The notes beneath the pieces were generated by a model. That model saw only the letters and a list, made by a program, of their open reading frames with translations, was not told the origin of the DNA and searched no databases. Position numbers and translations under genes: made by a program. Below are positions 1 to 8,161 of a stretch of DNA of 64,000 nucleotides, piece after piece. The DNA is from JBDHAC01 sp039588215 (GTDB lineage: Bacteria; Gemmatimonadota; Gemmatimonadetes; Palauibacterales; Palauibacteraceae): positions 1 to 64,000 of the forward strand of contig JBDHAD010000042.1 in the NCBI GenBank assembly GCA_039588215.1, given 5' to 3'. Position 1 is the stretch's first letter. Each line of letters begins with the position of its first letter.

Positions 1-1
1 C

Positions 2-406
2 GAGTCACAGCACCGTCACCGGTTGGAGGTGCTCGTGATGAAGGCGGAGGCCACGCGTGCCGAGATCCTGCAGCATCGCGATGAAGTGGAGGAGATGACC
101 GCGCAGCTCAAGGACGCGATGACGCGACGCGATTCGCTCGGAATCCAGTCTCGACGGGCGAAGGCGATCGACACGAGCACCTCGGGCTTCGACGCGGTAG
201 ACGCGTTCGACCGCATGGCCGAGAAGGTGAGCCGCGAGACCGATGTCGATTCGGCGCGGCAGGAACTGGACAGAGAGCTGGATCCGCTCGCCTCAGAGCC
301 CATCCCCCGCGACTTCCAATCGGAGCGGGCACGCCGTGAGGCGGACGCGGATGAGATGCTTCGTGAGCTGAAACGCCGCATGGGAATGGACCCGGACCAG
401 GGCTGA
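2..406 (+). CDS. PspA/IM30-family protein, C-terminal part (5' truncated by window edge)
   Basis: The frame is open from the window edge, so the true start lies outside. About 134 residues are visible, highly charged and predicted alpha-helical, rich in Glu, Arg, Ala and Asp. The middle resembles the PspA/IM30 coiled coil: a segment like VEEMTAQLKDAMTRRDSL, followed by a DAVDAFDRMAEKV stretch that matches the 'alpha..F.RMEEKV' region of the family. PspA proteins coat and stabilise the inner membrane under stress. The family call rests on pattern resemblance only. The TTG/ATG codons at 23 and 38 are probably internal residues and not starts. A downstream symporter begins 37 bp after the stop. 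Confidence 0.6.
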   Translation, partial: ESQHRHRLEVLVMKAEATRAEILQHRDEVEEMTAQLKDAMTRRDSLGIQSRRAKAIDTSTSGFDAVDAFDRMAEKVSRETDVDSARQELDRELDPLASEPIPRDFQSERARREADADEMLRELKRRMGMDPDQG

Positions 407-443
407 GGTCCTTCCACAACCTGCTCAAGCGGGGGGTCATCGA

Positions 444-1952
444 ATGAATCTGCTCGTGATCGCGGTCATCGCGTACCCGCTGATCCTCATCGCGGTCAGC
501 CTGTGGCGGTCCCGCTCCGTCAAGAGCCACGCGGACTTCATGGTCGCGGGCCGATCCGTGCCCGTGGCGATGCTGGTAGGGACGCTCGTTTGTACGTGGA
601 TCGGGTCGGGCTCCCTGTTTGGCGGTGCGGGCCTCGCCTACCGGAGCGGAATCAGCGAGCTGTGGTTCTCCTCCGGGGGGTGGCTGGGTCTCGTGGTCGC
701 TTACTTCCTCGCGCACCGGGTGCGTCGGATCGCGAAGTACACGGTCCCGGACCTGCTCGAGCAGCGGTACAATGCCGCCGCGCGCCTGCTGGGCACCGTG
801 GCGATCGTTCTCGCCTACGTGACGATCGCCGCCTACCAGTTCCGTGGGGGCGGCTGGATCCTCAGCATCGTCACCGACGGGGCCATCTCGCCCACGGTGG
901 GCATGCTGATCACCGCGGCCACCATCGTCCTGTTCACGGCGCTCGCCGGGATGGTCTCGATCGTGACGGTGGACATCTTCAACGGGATCATCATCACGTT
1001 CGGGGTGCTGCTGGCGCTGCCCTATCTGGTGTTTGCCAACGGGGGGATCGGCGCGGTGACAGCGGCCCTCCCGGCTGCCCACACGACGGCGCTCGGCGGT
1101 CACAACATCCTGTGGGTGTTCGGCGTGGCCATGCCCACGTTCCTGCTCATTCTGGGCGAAAGCGGGATGTATCAGAAGTTCTTCTCGGCCAAGGACGAGA
1201 ACGCCGCGCGCAAGGCCGTCATCGGGATGCTGATCGGAATCGTGGTCATCGAGGTCGTGATCGCGCTCCTGGGGGTTGTCGGCCGGGCCGTGTACCCGGA
1301 GCTGGCGACCGCGACCTGGATGGGTGGACGGGACGCGTCCGAGACCGTGATCCTGCACATCGCGCGTAACGGGCTACCGATCATCCTCGGGGCGATCCTG
1401 TTGTCGTCTGCGGTCGCGATCGTGCTGTCGACCGGAAACACGTTCTTGCTGGTTCCGTCCACCAACGTGAGCCGTGACATCTACGAGCGGTTCATCAACC
1501 CGAGCGCCTCCGAGCGAGCCAAGGTGAACCTGCAGCGCACGTTCGTCGTGCTGTTCGGAGGGCTCGCGCTCGTGCTGCTCACTCAGTTCCAGAGCGTGCT
1601 CGCGATGGCGCTGTACGCCTACTCGCTCGTGGGTGCCAGCCTCACGCCGGCGCTGCTGGCGGCGTTCCTGTGGAAACGGGTCACGCCGCAGGGTGGGGTG
1701 GCATGTATCGCGGGTGGGCTCGGCAGCATCGTGGGAATCGCGATCCTGGATCGCTTGGGCGTCGATTTCTCGATGACGCTCGGCGGGACGGTGTTCGACT
1801 TCGCGTCCAGCGACTACATCGTGATCCCGGGCGTGCTCATCTCCATGACACTCCTGATCGTCGTCAGCCTCGCGACGCGTCCGTCCCCCAGAGACAAATG
1901 GGCGCCGTTCTTCGAGGCGGGCGAGGTCGAGGAGAGCGTCCCGGCAGCCTGA
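444..1952 (+). CDS. sodium:solute symporter (SSS/SLC5 family)
   Basis: A 502-residue polytopic inner-membrane protein with about 13 hydrophobic segments. The N-terminal half has the SSS pattern: the ADFMVAGRSVP motif after TM1, then the TWIGSGSLFGGAGLAYRSG loop and a VPDLLEQRY motif. It should import an organic solute with Na+; the substrate cannot be told from sequence. The ATG at 444 follows a weak purine-rich stretch (GGGGG). The C-terminal tail is short and acidic. Its last 139 bp overlap the 3' end of the convergent mtgA gene on the other strand, an unusually long convergent overlap. Confidence 0.9.
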   Translation: MNLLVIAVIAYPLILIAVSLWRSRSVKSHADFMVAGRSVPVAMLVGTLVCTWIGSGSLFGGAGLAYRSGISELWFSSGGWLGLVVAYFLAHRVRRIAKYTVPDLLEQRYNAAARLLGTVAIVLAYVTIAAYQFRGGGWILSIVTDGAISPTVGMLITAATIVLFTALAGMVSIVTVDIFNGIIITFGVLLALPYLVFANGGIGAVTAALPAAHTTALGGHNILWVFGVAMPTFLLILGESGMYQKFFSAKDENAARKAVIGMLIGIVVIEVVIALLGVVGRAVYPELATATWMGGRDASETVILHIARNGLPIILGAILLSSAVAIVLSTGNTFLLVPSTNVSRDIYERFINPSASERAKVNLQRTFVVLFGGLALVLLTQFQSVLAMALYAYSLVGASLTPALLAAFLWKRVTPQGGVACIAGGLGSIVGIAILDRLGVDFSMTLGGTVFDFASSDYIVIPGVLISMTLLIVVSLATRPSPRDKWAPFFEAGEVEESVPAA

Positions 1953-2806
1953 GCCCGGCCTTTTCCGCGCGATGGCGCGGTATCCCGCGCAGGTACCGCA
2001 CTCGAGTCCGGGGATGCCCTGAACGCGGAGTCCAGTTCGGGCGGAGCGACCGAATCCACGCGTGGAGGCGGAGGGAGCGTGACATCTCCCCCGGGCTCGA
2101 TCCGCCCGGATCCGTTCCCGAACGCGCGCCGATAGGCGAGGTCTGCTCGGCGACGGAAGGAAACGGTCCCGGACGCCGGATTGTTCCGTCGCGGGGAAGG
2201 GATCGTCGCCGCCAGTGCCGCCGCCTCTCGCCGGCCCACGCTCTCCACGCCCACCCCGAAGTAACGCCGCGAGGCCGCATCGACCCCGTATACACCCCGG
2301 CCGAACTCGATCACGTTCAGGTAGAGCTCCAGGATACGCGCCTTGGAGAGAGCGGCCTCCAGTCGCCGGGCGATGAGGGCCTCGCGGAGCTTTCGAAACG
2401 GGGTACGGGCCGGGGAGAGGAACAGGTTGCGCGCCAGCTGCTGCGTGATCGTGCTGGCGCCGCGCGGAAACTCACGCTCTTCCCACGCCTCGCGCACGGC
2501 CTCCCGCACCTCGAACCAGTCGAACCCGCCATGACTGAAGAAAGCCGCGTCCTCGGAGACGAGCACCGCCCGTTGCACCGACTGCGGGATCCGTGACAGG
2601 GGGACCGGACGATAGTCCAGCCGCGTCGTCCCGGAGGCATCGCTCCGAAGCCAGGCTTCCATATATGCGGTTTGCCGGGGCCACCCCGTCGAGAGAGAGC
2701 GCACCCGGGGAAGGGTCGCGAAAACGAGAACTATGCAGGAGGCGCTCGCGAGCGCCAGCAGGGTGAAGCCCGCCCGCCACGGATGGCGGCGAGCCCACTC
2801 GTTCAC
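1814..2806 (-). CDS. mtgA: monofunctional peptidoglycan glycosyltransferase (GT51)
   Basis: Polymerises lipid II into glycan strands at the periplasmic face of the inner membrane. There is one N-terminal TM (about residues 12-31). GT51 motifs follow: SEDAAFFSHGGFDW with the catalytic Glu near 85, GASTITQQLARN (116-127), and SKARILELYLNVIEFG through YFG (154-184). The family domain ends near residue 230. About 100 further residues are Pro/Ser/Arg-rich low complexity without a recognised domain, and they produce the 139-bp antisense overlap with the symporter gene. The GTG start overlaps the stop of the upstream K+ channel gene (GTGA), so the two are probably co-translated. Confidence 0.9.
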   Translation of the reverse strand: MNEWARRHPWRAGFTLLALASASCIVLVFATLPRVRSLSTGWPRQTAYMEAWLRSDASGTTRLDYRPVPLSRIPQSVQRAVLVSEDAAFFSHGGFDWFEVREAVREAWEEREFPRGASTITQQLARNLFLSPARTPFRKLREALIARRLEAALSKARILELYLNVIEFGRGVYGVDAASRRYFGVGVESVGRREAAALAATIPSPRRNNPASGTVSFRRRADLAYRRAFGNGSGRIEPGGDVTLPPPPRVDSVAPPELDSAFRASPDSSAVPARDTAPSRGKGRAQAAGTLSSTSPASKNGAHLSLGDGRVARLTTIRSVMEMSTPGITM

Positions 2807-3816
2807 GCCAGGGTCGAGCGCAGGCTGTCGATCTGGTCTGTCTTGCCCAACACGATCAGCACATCGCCGGCGCGCACCTGTTCGTTCGGCCCCGGGTTGT
2901 AGATGAACGGCTCCCAGCGCTCCTCTCCGTGTTTGATCGCGAGAACGATGAGACCCGTCTTCTGCGGAATCTGCGTCTCGGCGAGCGTGTGTCCGTCGAG
3001 CTGAGAGTCCTCGGGGACGGGAACCTGCTCCAGAGGAAGCTCAAGATCCTCACCGCGGGTCACGACGTCCAGGAAGCTCATCACTTGCGGCCGCAGGAGC
3101 ATTGATGCCATCCGGATGCCTCCGGAGATGTTGGGGCTGATGACGTGATCGGCGCCCGCCTTGTGCAGCTTGCTCATGGCGTCCTCGTCGTAGGCCCGCG
3201 TCACGATGGTCAACCCCGGCTGCAGATCCCGCGCGGTCAGACAGACGAAGAGATTGTCGGTATCCGCGCTCAACGCTGCGATCAGGCCGCCAGCGCGCCC
3301 GATGGCGGCCTCCACGAGGGTCTCATCGTGCGTGGCATCCGCCTCGATGATGGCTGCGTCCTCGTCGATCTCGCGGACCAACTCCGCGTGGCTCGCCTCT
3401 CGTTCGATGCAGACGTACGGCATGCGGGACTTCACGAGCTCCTTCACGACCTGACGCCCCATACGGCCGGCTCCGCAGACCACGATGTGGTTGTTCAGTT
3501 TGGCCAATGTCTTCATCGTCCGACGTTTTCGGAAGGTGTGCGCCAGATCCATCTCGACGATGGCGGAAGTGATGATCGCGAACCAGACCCCGAGCGCCGT
3601 CAGCCCTCCTACAATCAGGAAGGAGGCCAGGACTCGTCCGGCCTCGTCCAACGGGTGTATCTCCTGGTAGCCGACGGCCGAGAGCGTGATGACCGTCATG
3701 AATAGAGCGTCCGAGAGGCTCCAGCCGGGAAGGCGTACGAATCCGATCGTCCCCAGTGTGACTAGCGCGAGGATGAACGCGGCTGCGGCGATGACCCGCT
3801 GGCGGAAACGGTTCAT
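2803..3816 (-). CDS. two-TM potassium channel with RCK (TrkA-N/TrkA-C) domains
   Basis: The layout is like MthK/Kch: TM1 (8-26), a pore loop, TM2 (61-85), then a Rossmann RCK-N domain starting HIVVCGAGRMGRQVV (110-124), and a TrkA-C domain in the last ~80 residues ending in DVLIVLGKTDQID. It should be a ligand-gated K+ channel with cytoplasmic nucleotide sensing. The selectivity filter reads TLSAVGYQE (44-52), so the usual TVGYGD is altered: GYG has become GYQ. Ion selectivity may therefore differ from classic K+ channels. The gene is the first of a two-gene unit with mtgA (4-bp GTGA overlap). Confidence 0.88.
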   Translation of the reverse strand: MNRFRQRVIAAAAFILALVTLGTIGFVRLPGWSLSDALFMTVITLSAVGYQEIHPLDEAGRVLASFLIVGGLTALGVWFAIITSAIVEMDLAHTFRKRRTMKTLAKLNNHIVVCGAGRMGRQVVKELVKSRMPYVCIEREASHAELVREIDEDAAIIEADATHDETLVEAAIGRAGGLIAALSADTDNLFVCLTARDLQPGLTIVTRAYDEDAMSKLHKAGADHVISPNISGGIRMASMLLRPQVMSFLDVVTRGEDLELPLEQVPVPEDSQLDGHTLAETQIPQKTGLIVLAIKHGEERWEPFIYNPGPNEQVRAGDVLIVLGKTDQIDSLRSTLA

Positions 3817-3918
3817 CCGGCTTGACGCCCCGTGATCATCGCGTTAGGGGATGGGCGGGGCCACGACCCGTCTGGTCAGTCGGGAGCATCTGGGCGAAAC
3901 CCGGACACAGGAGTCGAG

Positions 3919-4203
3919 GTGAATAGGACCGAGTTGATCGACGCGCTCGCCGCCGGCACCGGGCTCAGCCGAGCCGAAGCGCAGCGGACGGTGGAGGTCC
4001 TCTTCGATCCGGACGGGGGCATCATCGCTCGCACGCTTCGCAAGAACCGCAAGGTCAAGATCACCGGGTTCGGGACGTTCGAGGCCCGACGGCGAGCAGC
4101 ACGACCGGGCCGGAATCCCCGAACGGGCGAGCGGATTCGAATCCCCGCGACCTGGACCGCGAGCTTCCGGGCCGGGAAAGGGCTGCGTGATTCGCTGAAT
4201 TGA
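3919..4203 (+). CDS. HU/IHF-family DNA-bending protein
   Basis: A small basic nucleoid protein (94 residues). The frame is open from 3832, but the GTG at 3919 has AGGAG at 3909-3913 (5-nt spacing) and yields the typical HU start VNRTELIDALA. Diagnostic features are the KVKITGFGTFEARRRAARPGRNP segment, shortened here, where the family has its GFG turn and the Arg-rich arm with the intercalating Pro, followed by TGERIRIPA. It binds DNA as a dimer and bends it. The gene stands alone between divergent and convergent neighbours. Confidence 0.92.
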   Translation: MNRTELIDALAAGTGLSRAEAQRTVEVLFDPDGGIIARTLRKNRKVKITGFGTFEARRRAARPGRNPRTGERIRIPATWTASFRAGKGLRDSLN

Positions 4204-4225
4204 CCGGGGTCGGCCGATGCGCCTG

Positions 4226-5761
4226 CTATCGGCCACGATCCAGCCTCACGGTTACGTCTCGACCCTTGATGCGGATCCCGTGGAGCTTTCGCACGACCTC
4301 ATCCGCCACCTGCGAATCCACGTCCACGAGCGAGTAGCTGCCACGCACTTCAATCAGCCCGATTTGCGCCGCCTGGGTGCCGGTCTCTCCGGTGATGGCA
4401 CCGACCAGGTCACCGGGACCTGCTCCGTCCCTCTTCCCCACCCCAACGAACACGCGGGTCCAGGCTCGGCGCATCACCCGCTCCACGCTCGTCGCCGGTG
4501 CCGTCGTGGCCGTGTCCCCAGCCTCACCCGCGTCCACGACCGAGGTGCGGCCGCCACGAAGCAGTGAAGCGAGCGCAGCCGCGACCGGTTCCGCTCCGAA
4601 CTCCTCCAGCAGCGGTTCCAGGAGCAGTAGCGGTCCACCCAGGTCCGCGGAGCCGATCTCGGACCGCACCTCGGCGCGAAACCGGTGCAGGTCATCGGTA
4701 TTGGCGTCGCTCAGCTTCGTCCCCACTGGCTTCAATCGCCAGCCGAGCCGCTGAACCATGAGCTTCAGCTGAGCGGCGTGTCGGGTCTCGACGACGGCGA
4801 GTCGGATCGTGGCCCGCTCGAGGACCGCCCGTAGGATGTCGACGCGGGCCGGCAGGCCGAACACCACTGCGACTCCGACGTCGTCGCCCGACGCCGGCGG
4901 CTCGACACCCACCCGGACGCCGACCTCCGAGGACCCGGTCACAATACGGAATCCCTCCGCCGCCAGGCTTGGCGCGACGCGCAGGACGTCCTCTTCCGTG
5001 AGGCAGCGGACTACCGCCTGGTCCAATGGGCCAGAACGAGCCACCTCGTGCAGGGCTTCCCCCATCCGTTGAAGCCCAGCCTCCTCACCCGCCGCGAGGG
5101 CGTACATGACGATCGGGTCGCGCTCGCTCGGCTCCGCGACTTCCTTCCCCGGCCCCGGGAAGAGTTCCTCGGGCCACCGCCTGGCACGCGGGAGCTGTCT
5201 GTCGAGCAGATCGTCGAGCCGGGCGTGCGCCGCGTGGGCGCAGGCGATCTTCTGTGTATCCGGCGTGCACGTGTCGAGCAGCGTCTCGACGACGGGCCAC
5301 GCATCCTCTAGCGCCACCACATCGTCGATGACGAGGAGCCGGAGGGCCCCCAGTCCAAGCCGCCCGGTCCTGATGGCGGCGAGTACCCGCTCCGGTCGTC
5401 CGGCGACCAGATGAGCGGCTGGCAGATCCACCGGCTGCTCGGCGTCGGCTCTCGACGGCCACACGAGCGCCTGCAGGTCACAGCAAGCGCCGACCGCCTG
5501 GGCTGCCCGAGCACAACGCGCGGCGCGCTCCGGCGTGGCGGTCAATACGAGAGCCTCGAGGCCCACGTCGCCGTCAGCCACGACACCAGCCGCGGCAAGT
5601 CCGAAGAGCACTTCCGAGCCCGAGCCCTCTGCGGCGATCATGGCGATGTGATGACCTCGCTCGACCGCGGAGACCAGGTCCTCGACCAGCTCGGGGGCTT
5701 CCGCGTACCCGAGTGCGTGGCAGACCCGAGTCAGGTCCCGGGACGTGGGTTTATCCGCCAT
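4226..5761 (-). CDS. degenerate DEAD-box-like protein with DbpA RNA-binding domain
   Basis: 511 residues. The last ~75 (RVFVGVGKRDGAGPGDLVGAI to DVTVRLD) match the DbpA RNA-binding fold that in DbpA/CsdA helicases docks on structured RNA. The N-terminal part follows a DEAD-box layout, but the catalytic motifs have drifted. The Walker A position reads AAEGSGSE (43-50, no GKT), the motif Ia place reads TATPERA, the motif Ib place AGRPERV, and the DEAD position VIDDVVAL (144-151). ATP hydrolysis therefore looks unlikely. A non-catalytic RNA chaperone or ribosome-assembly adaptor is the best inference. A monocistronic minus-strand gene starting at ATG 5761. Confidence 0.75.
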   Translation of the reverse strand: MADKPTSRDLTRVCHALGYAEAPELVEDLVSAVERGHHIAMIAAEGSGSEVLFGLAAAGVVADGDVGLEALVLTATPERAARCARAAQAVGACCDLQALVWPSRADAEQPVDLPAAHLVAGRPERVLAAIRTGRLGLGALRLLVIDDVVALEDAWPVVETLLDTCTPDTQKIACAHAAHARLDDLLDRQLPRARRWPEELFPGPGKEVAEPSERDPIVMYALAAGEEAGLQRMGEALHEVARSGPLDQAVVRCLTEEDVLRVAPSLAAEGFRIVTGSSEVGVRVGVEPPASGDDVGVAVVFGLPARVDILRAVLERATIRLAVVETRHAAQLKLMVQRLGWRLKPVGTKLSDANTDDLHRFRAEVRSEIGSADLGGPLLLLEPLLEEFGAEPVAAALASLLRGGRTSVVDAGEAGDTATTAPATSVERVMRRAWTRVFVGVGKRDGAGPGDLVGAITGETGTQAAQIGLIEVRGSYSLVDVDSQVADEVVRKLHGIRIKGRDVTVRLDRGR

Positions 5762-5924
5762 CGCTGAACCCGGACCGGCCCCGGGATGACCTTGTGGGTG
5801 CTGTACGAATCAACCGGCGCTCCTGCGCTCTAGGGAGAGAGAGGTAGCCCTTTCAACGGTTAGCGCCCTGGACTGCCGGCGTCAATCAGCCGCGTACACA
5901 CTTCACCGGCCGACCTGTCTATGG

Positions 5925-5954
5925 TTGACGTCTCCCTCGGCCGTCGTCTAACCT
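5925..5954 (+). promoter_or_regulatory. sigma70-like promoter for the AGCS symporter
   Basis: TTGACG (5925-5930), an 18-nt spacer and TAACCT (5949-5954), placed about 90 nt before the symporter start. The -35 is 5/6 to consensus. The -10 keeps the T-A....T skeleton. The rest of the ~290-bp gap 5762-6051 shows no ORF with support. Confidence 0.4.
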
Positions 5955-6051
5955 TTCGGCCGCAGCGAAGTGAGAGTCGCGGCTTGCCGGGACCGGAAGA
6001 GGTTGGCAGGTACCAGACTCCGACGACGGAGGCTCGACCATCCAGAGCATC

Positions 6052-7413
6052 GTGACCACCGCGCATGATTGGATCTGGGCGATTCCGCTCCCGATCCTCC
6101 TGATCGGGGCCGGTCTCTATCTCACCTTTCTCCTCCGTGCTCTCCAGGTTCGGAAGCTTCGACTGGCCCTGTCGCTGGCGCTGCTGAAGCGGTCGGAGAG
6201 GGGGGGCGAAGGGGACGTCTCGCATTTCCAGGCCTTGATGACGGCGATGTCGGCGACCGTGGGTACCGGCAACATCGTCGGGGTGGCCGTCGCCTTGGGG
6301 GCCGGCGGGCCCGGAGCGCTCTTTTGGATGTGGGTGACCGGGCTGGTCGCGATGGCGGTCAAGTACTCGGAAGCCGTCCTCGGGGTTCGCTTTCGGGAGA
6401 CCGACGCGCGCGGCGAAAAGGCGGGCGGTCCCATGTACTATCTGGAGCATGGGATACGAGGTGGGTTGGGTCGTGGCCTGGCGCTGGCCTTCGCCTGCTT
6501 CGCAGCGCTCGCGGCGTTCGGGATCGGGAACGGCGTCCAATCGCAGGCGGTGGCAGCCGCCCTACACGGCGCTTTCGGGATCCCGCCCTGGATCGTGGGG
6601 ATCATCGTGGCGGTTCTCGCCGCGGCTGTGATCCTGGGTGGAATCACGACCATCGGCAGGTTCGCCGGTGTCTTCGTGCCGATCATGATCCTCCTCTACC
6701 TGGGGGGAGCCGGCGCCGTGGTCGCACTCAACATCTCGAGTCTACCCGACACGTTGGCGCTGGTGTTCGAGAGCGCGTTTCAGGGCACCGCAGTGGGTGG
6801 CGGCGCGCTCGGGTACACGGTCCTTCAGGCGGCTCGTTTCGGTGCGGCGCAGGGAGCCTTGTCGAGCCAATCGGGTCTTGGAACCGGTGGGATCGCGGCC
6901 GCCGCCGCGAAGACCCGAGAGCCGGTGCGTCAGGCGCTCGTTTCGATGACCCAGACGTTCATCGACACCATCGTTGTAAGCTCCTTCACCGGACTCGCGA
7001 TCCTGTCGACCGGTGCCTGGGAATCGGGCCGGGAGGGCGCCAACATGACCCAACTCGCATTCCACACCGGACTGGGCGGCGCGGGGGACCTCATCGTGAC
7101 GTTCGGGCTGGCGCTGTTCGCCTTCACCACGATTCTCGGCTGGTCGTACTATGGGGAGCGGAGTCTCGTGTACCTGGCGGGCGAGCGTGCGATCCGTCCC
7201 TACCGCTTCCTATTCGTCACGGTGATCGCCATCTCGGCGACGGTCGAGCTGGATCTGGCGTGGTCACTCTCGGGGATGATGTACGGCCTGATGGCGCTCC
7301 CGAATCTGATCGGATTGCTGCTGCTTTCAGGGATCGTCCTGCGGGAGACCCGCTCGTACCTGGGGCGGCAATCACCACCCGAGGGAGGTGGGCCGTCGCC
7401 GATCCGCTTGTAG
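6052..7413 (+). CDS. alanine/glycine:cation symporter (AGCS family)
   Basis: A 453-residue inner-membrane Na+- or H+-coupled amino-acid importer. Family signatures visible: SHFQALMTAMSATVGTGNIV near residue 60-80 (the family N-terminal motif), GPGALFWMWVTG, KYSEAVLGVRFR, AGGPMYYLEHG, and later an ARFGAAQGALSSQSGLGTGG-like segment ahead of an STGAW stretch. About ten TMs. The start is uncertain. GTG 6052 is the first conventional codon, but the only good Shine-Dalgarno (GGAGG, 6028-6032) is 19 nt upstream. An in-frame ATC at 6040 sits 7 nt from it, so a rare AUC start is possible. Confidence 0.9.
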   Translation: MTTAHDWIWAIPLPILLIGAGLYLTFLLRALQVRKLRLALSLALLKRSERGGEGDVSHFQALMTAMSATVGTGNIVGVAVALGAGGPGALFWMWVTGLVAMAVKYSEAVLGVRFRETDARGEKAGGPMYYLEHGIRGGLGRGLALAFACFAALAAFGIGNGVQSQAVAAALHGAFGIPPWIVGIIVAVLAAAVILGGITTIGRFAGVFVPIMILLYLGGAGAVVALNISSLPDTLALVFESAFQGTAVGGGALGYTVLQAARFGAAQGALSSQSGLGTGGIAAAAAKTREPVRQALVSMTQTFIDTIVVSSFTGLAILSTGAWESGREGANMTQLAFHTGLGGAGDLIVTFGLALFAFTTILGWSYYGERSLVYLAGERAIRPYRFLFVTVIAISATVELDLAWSLSGMMYGLMALPNLIGLLLLSGIVLRETRSYLGRQSPPEGGGPSPIRL

Positions 7414-7468
7414 GCGAGGGTCGCCGGTGGGTTGGGGTCGCCTGCCGGCTTCCGCCTGTGCCTCGAGC

Positions 7469-7804
7469 TTATCCTTCGAAGCGGGGATAATGACCCAGAT
7501 CGAAGGCCCGAATGGACAGGATCTCCCGCGGCCGGATTCCCAGCTCGCCGAGAGTGATCGATTCATCCTGTAGCCGCTTCTCGGCGTACTCCGTGTAGAA
7601 GTCGGCCGGATCGTCCGAGCTTCGAAGCAGCATCTCCCGTAAGCCGAGCTCCTTCGCCTCGGCCACGCGGGTCGAGTGTGCGAGCTCGACGACATGCTCG
7701 AGCCAACGATCGGGCATGACCAGGCGCACGACGACCGTATCGCCGCTCTCGGCGCCGGCTCCGGAGTGCTCGGGTGCCGCGTCAGGGATGTGGGCTTCTT
7801 CCAT
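7469..7804 (-). CDS. hypothetical protein, second gene of a two-gene unit
   Basis: 111 residues, acidic, no signal peptide or TM. I do not recognise a family. A compact C-terminal region (LRSSDDPADFYTEYAEKRL, then GIRPREILSIRAFDLGHYP) looks like a folded helix-strand domain. It starts 6 bp after the stop of the 7811-8101 gene on the same strand, so the two are probably one operon. Codon use matches its neighbours. Its ATG at 7804 is preceded by the end of the upstream gene, suggesting translational coupling. Confidence 0.6.
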   Translation of the reverse strand: MEEAHIPDAAPEHSGAGAESGDTVVVRLVMPDRWLEHVVELAHSTRVAEAKELGLREMLLRSSDDPADFYTEYAEKRLQDESITLGELGIRPREILSIRAFDLGHYPRFEG

Positions 7805-7810
7805 GCTGGC

Positions 7811-8101
7811 TCAGATGTGCCCCAGGGTGTACAGGAATCGCTTGGCGAGATCCGTAACGTCCAGCCCGACCACGCGGTCCGTCTCGACATGGACGTTGGT
7901 GTGCCCACCCTCTCTGTCGACGCGAAACCGGGCGAGCCCGATCTCACCACTGAACGTGATCGAGGAAGGTGTTTCCTCCGCCACCCGCAACCGCGAGTGT
8001 TCGCCAAAGAAGACCTTTGCCCGTTCGAGCACGTCCTCGGGAAGGACCTCGGTGATGGTGATGTATCGCATCAGCTTTCGCTCGATCTCAGACCGCGCCA
8101 C
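7811..8101 (-). CDS. conserved-looking hypothetical protein
   Basis: 96 residues from GTG 8101, or 86 from ATG 8071 (MRYITITEVLPEDVLERAK). It alternates strands and helices: a helix DVLERAKVFF, then antiparallel strand-like RLRVAEETPSSITFSG and ARFRVDREGGHTNVHVETDRV, then a final helix. This could be a small alpha/beta fold of the START/SRPBCC or sterol-carrier kind, but the evidence is weak. It is divergent from the membrane protein gene at 8162, with only ~60 bp between them, so a shared regulatory region is likely. Confidence 0.6.
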   Translation of the reverse strand: MARSEIERKLMRYITITEVLPEDVLERAKVFFGEHSRLRVAEETPSSITFSGEIGLARFRVDREGGHTNVHVETDRVVGLDVTDLAKRFLYTLGHI

Positions 8102-8161
8102 GACCGTCGCGGCGGAAGATCTCGCCCGCGAGGGATCACGTCAACAGATCGGTCGTCCCCG

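Noticed and set aside
108..1358. 416-codon minus-strand frame opposite the symporter
   Set aside because: Shadow of the SSS gene and PspA fragment; low-complexity Arg/His/Asp composition.
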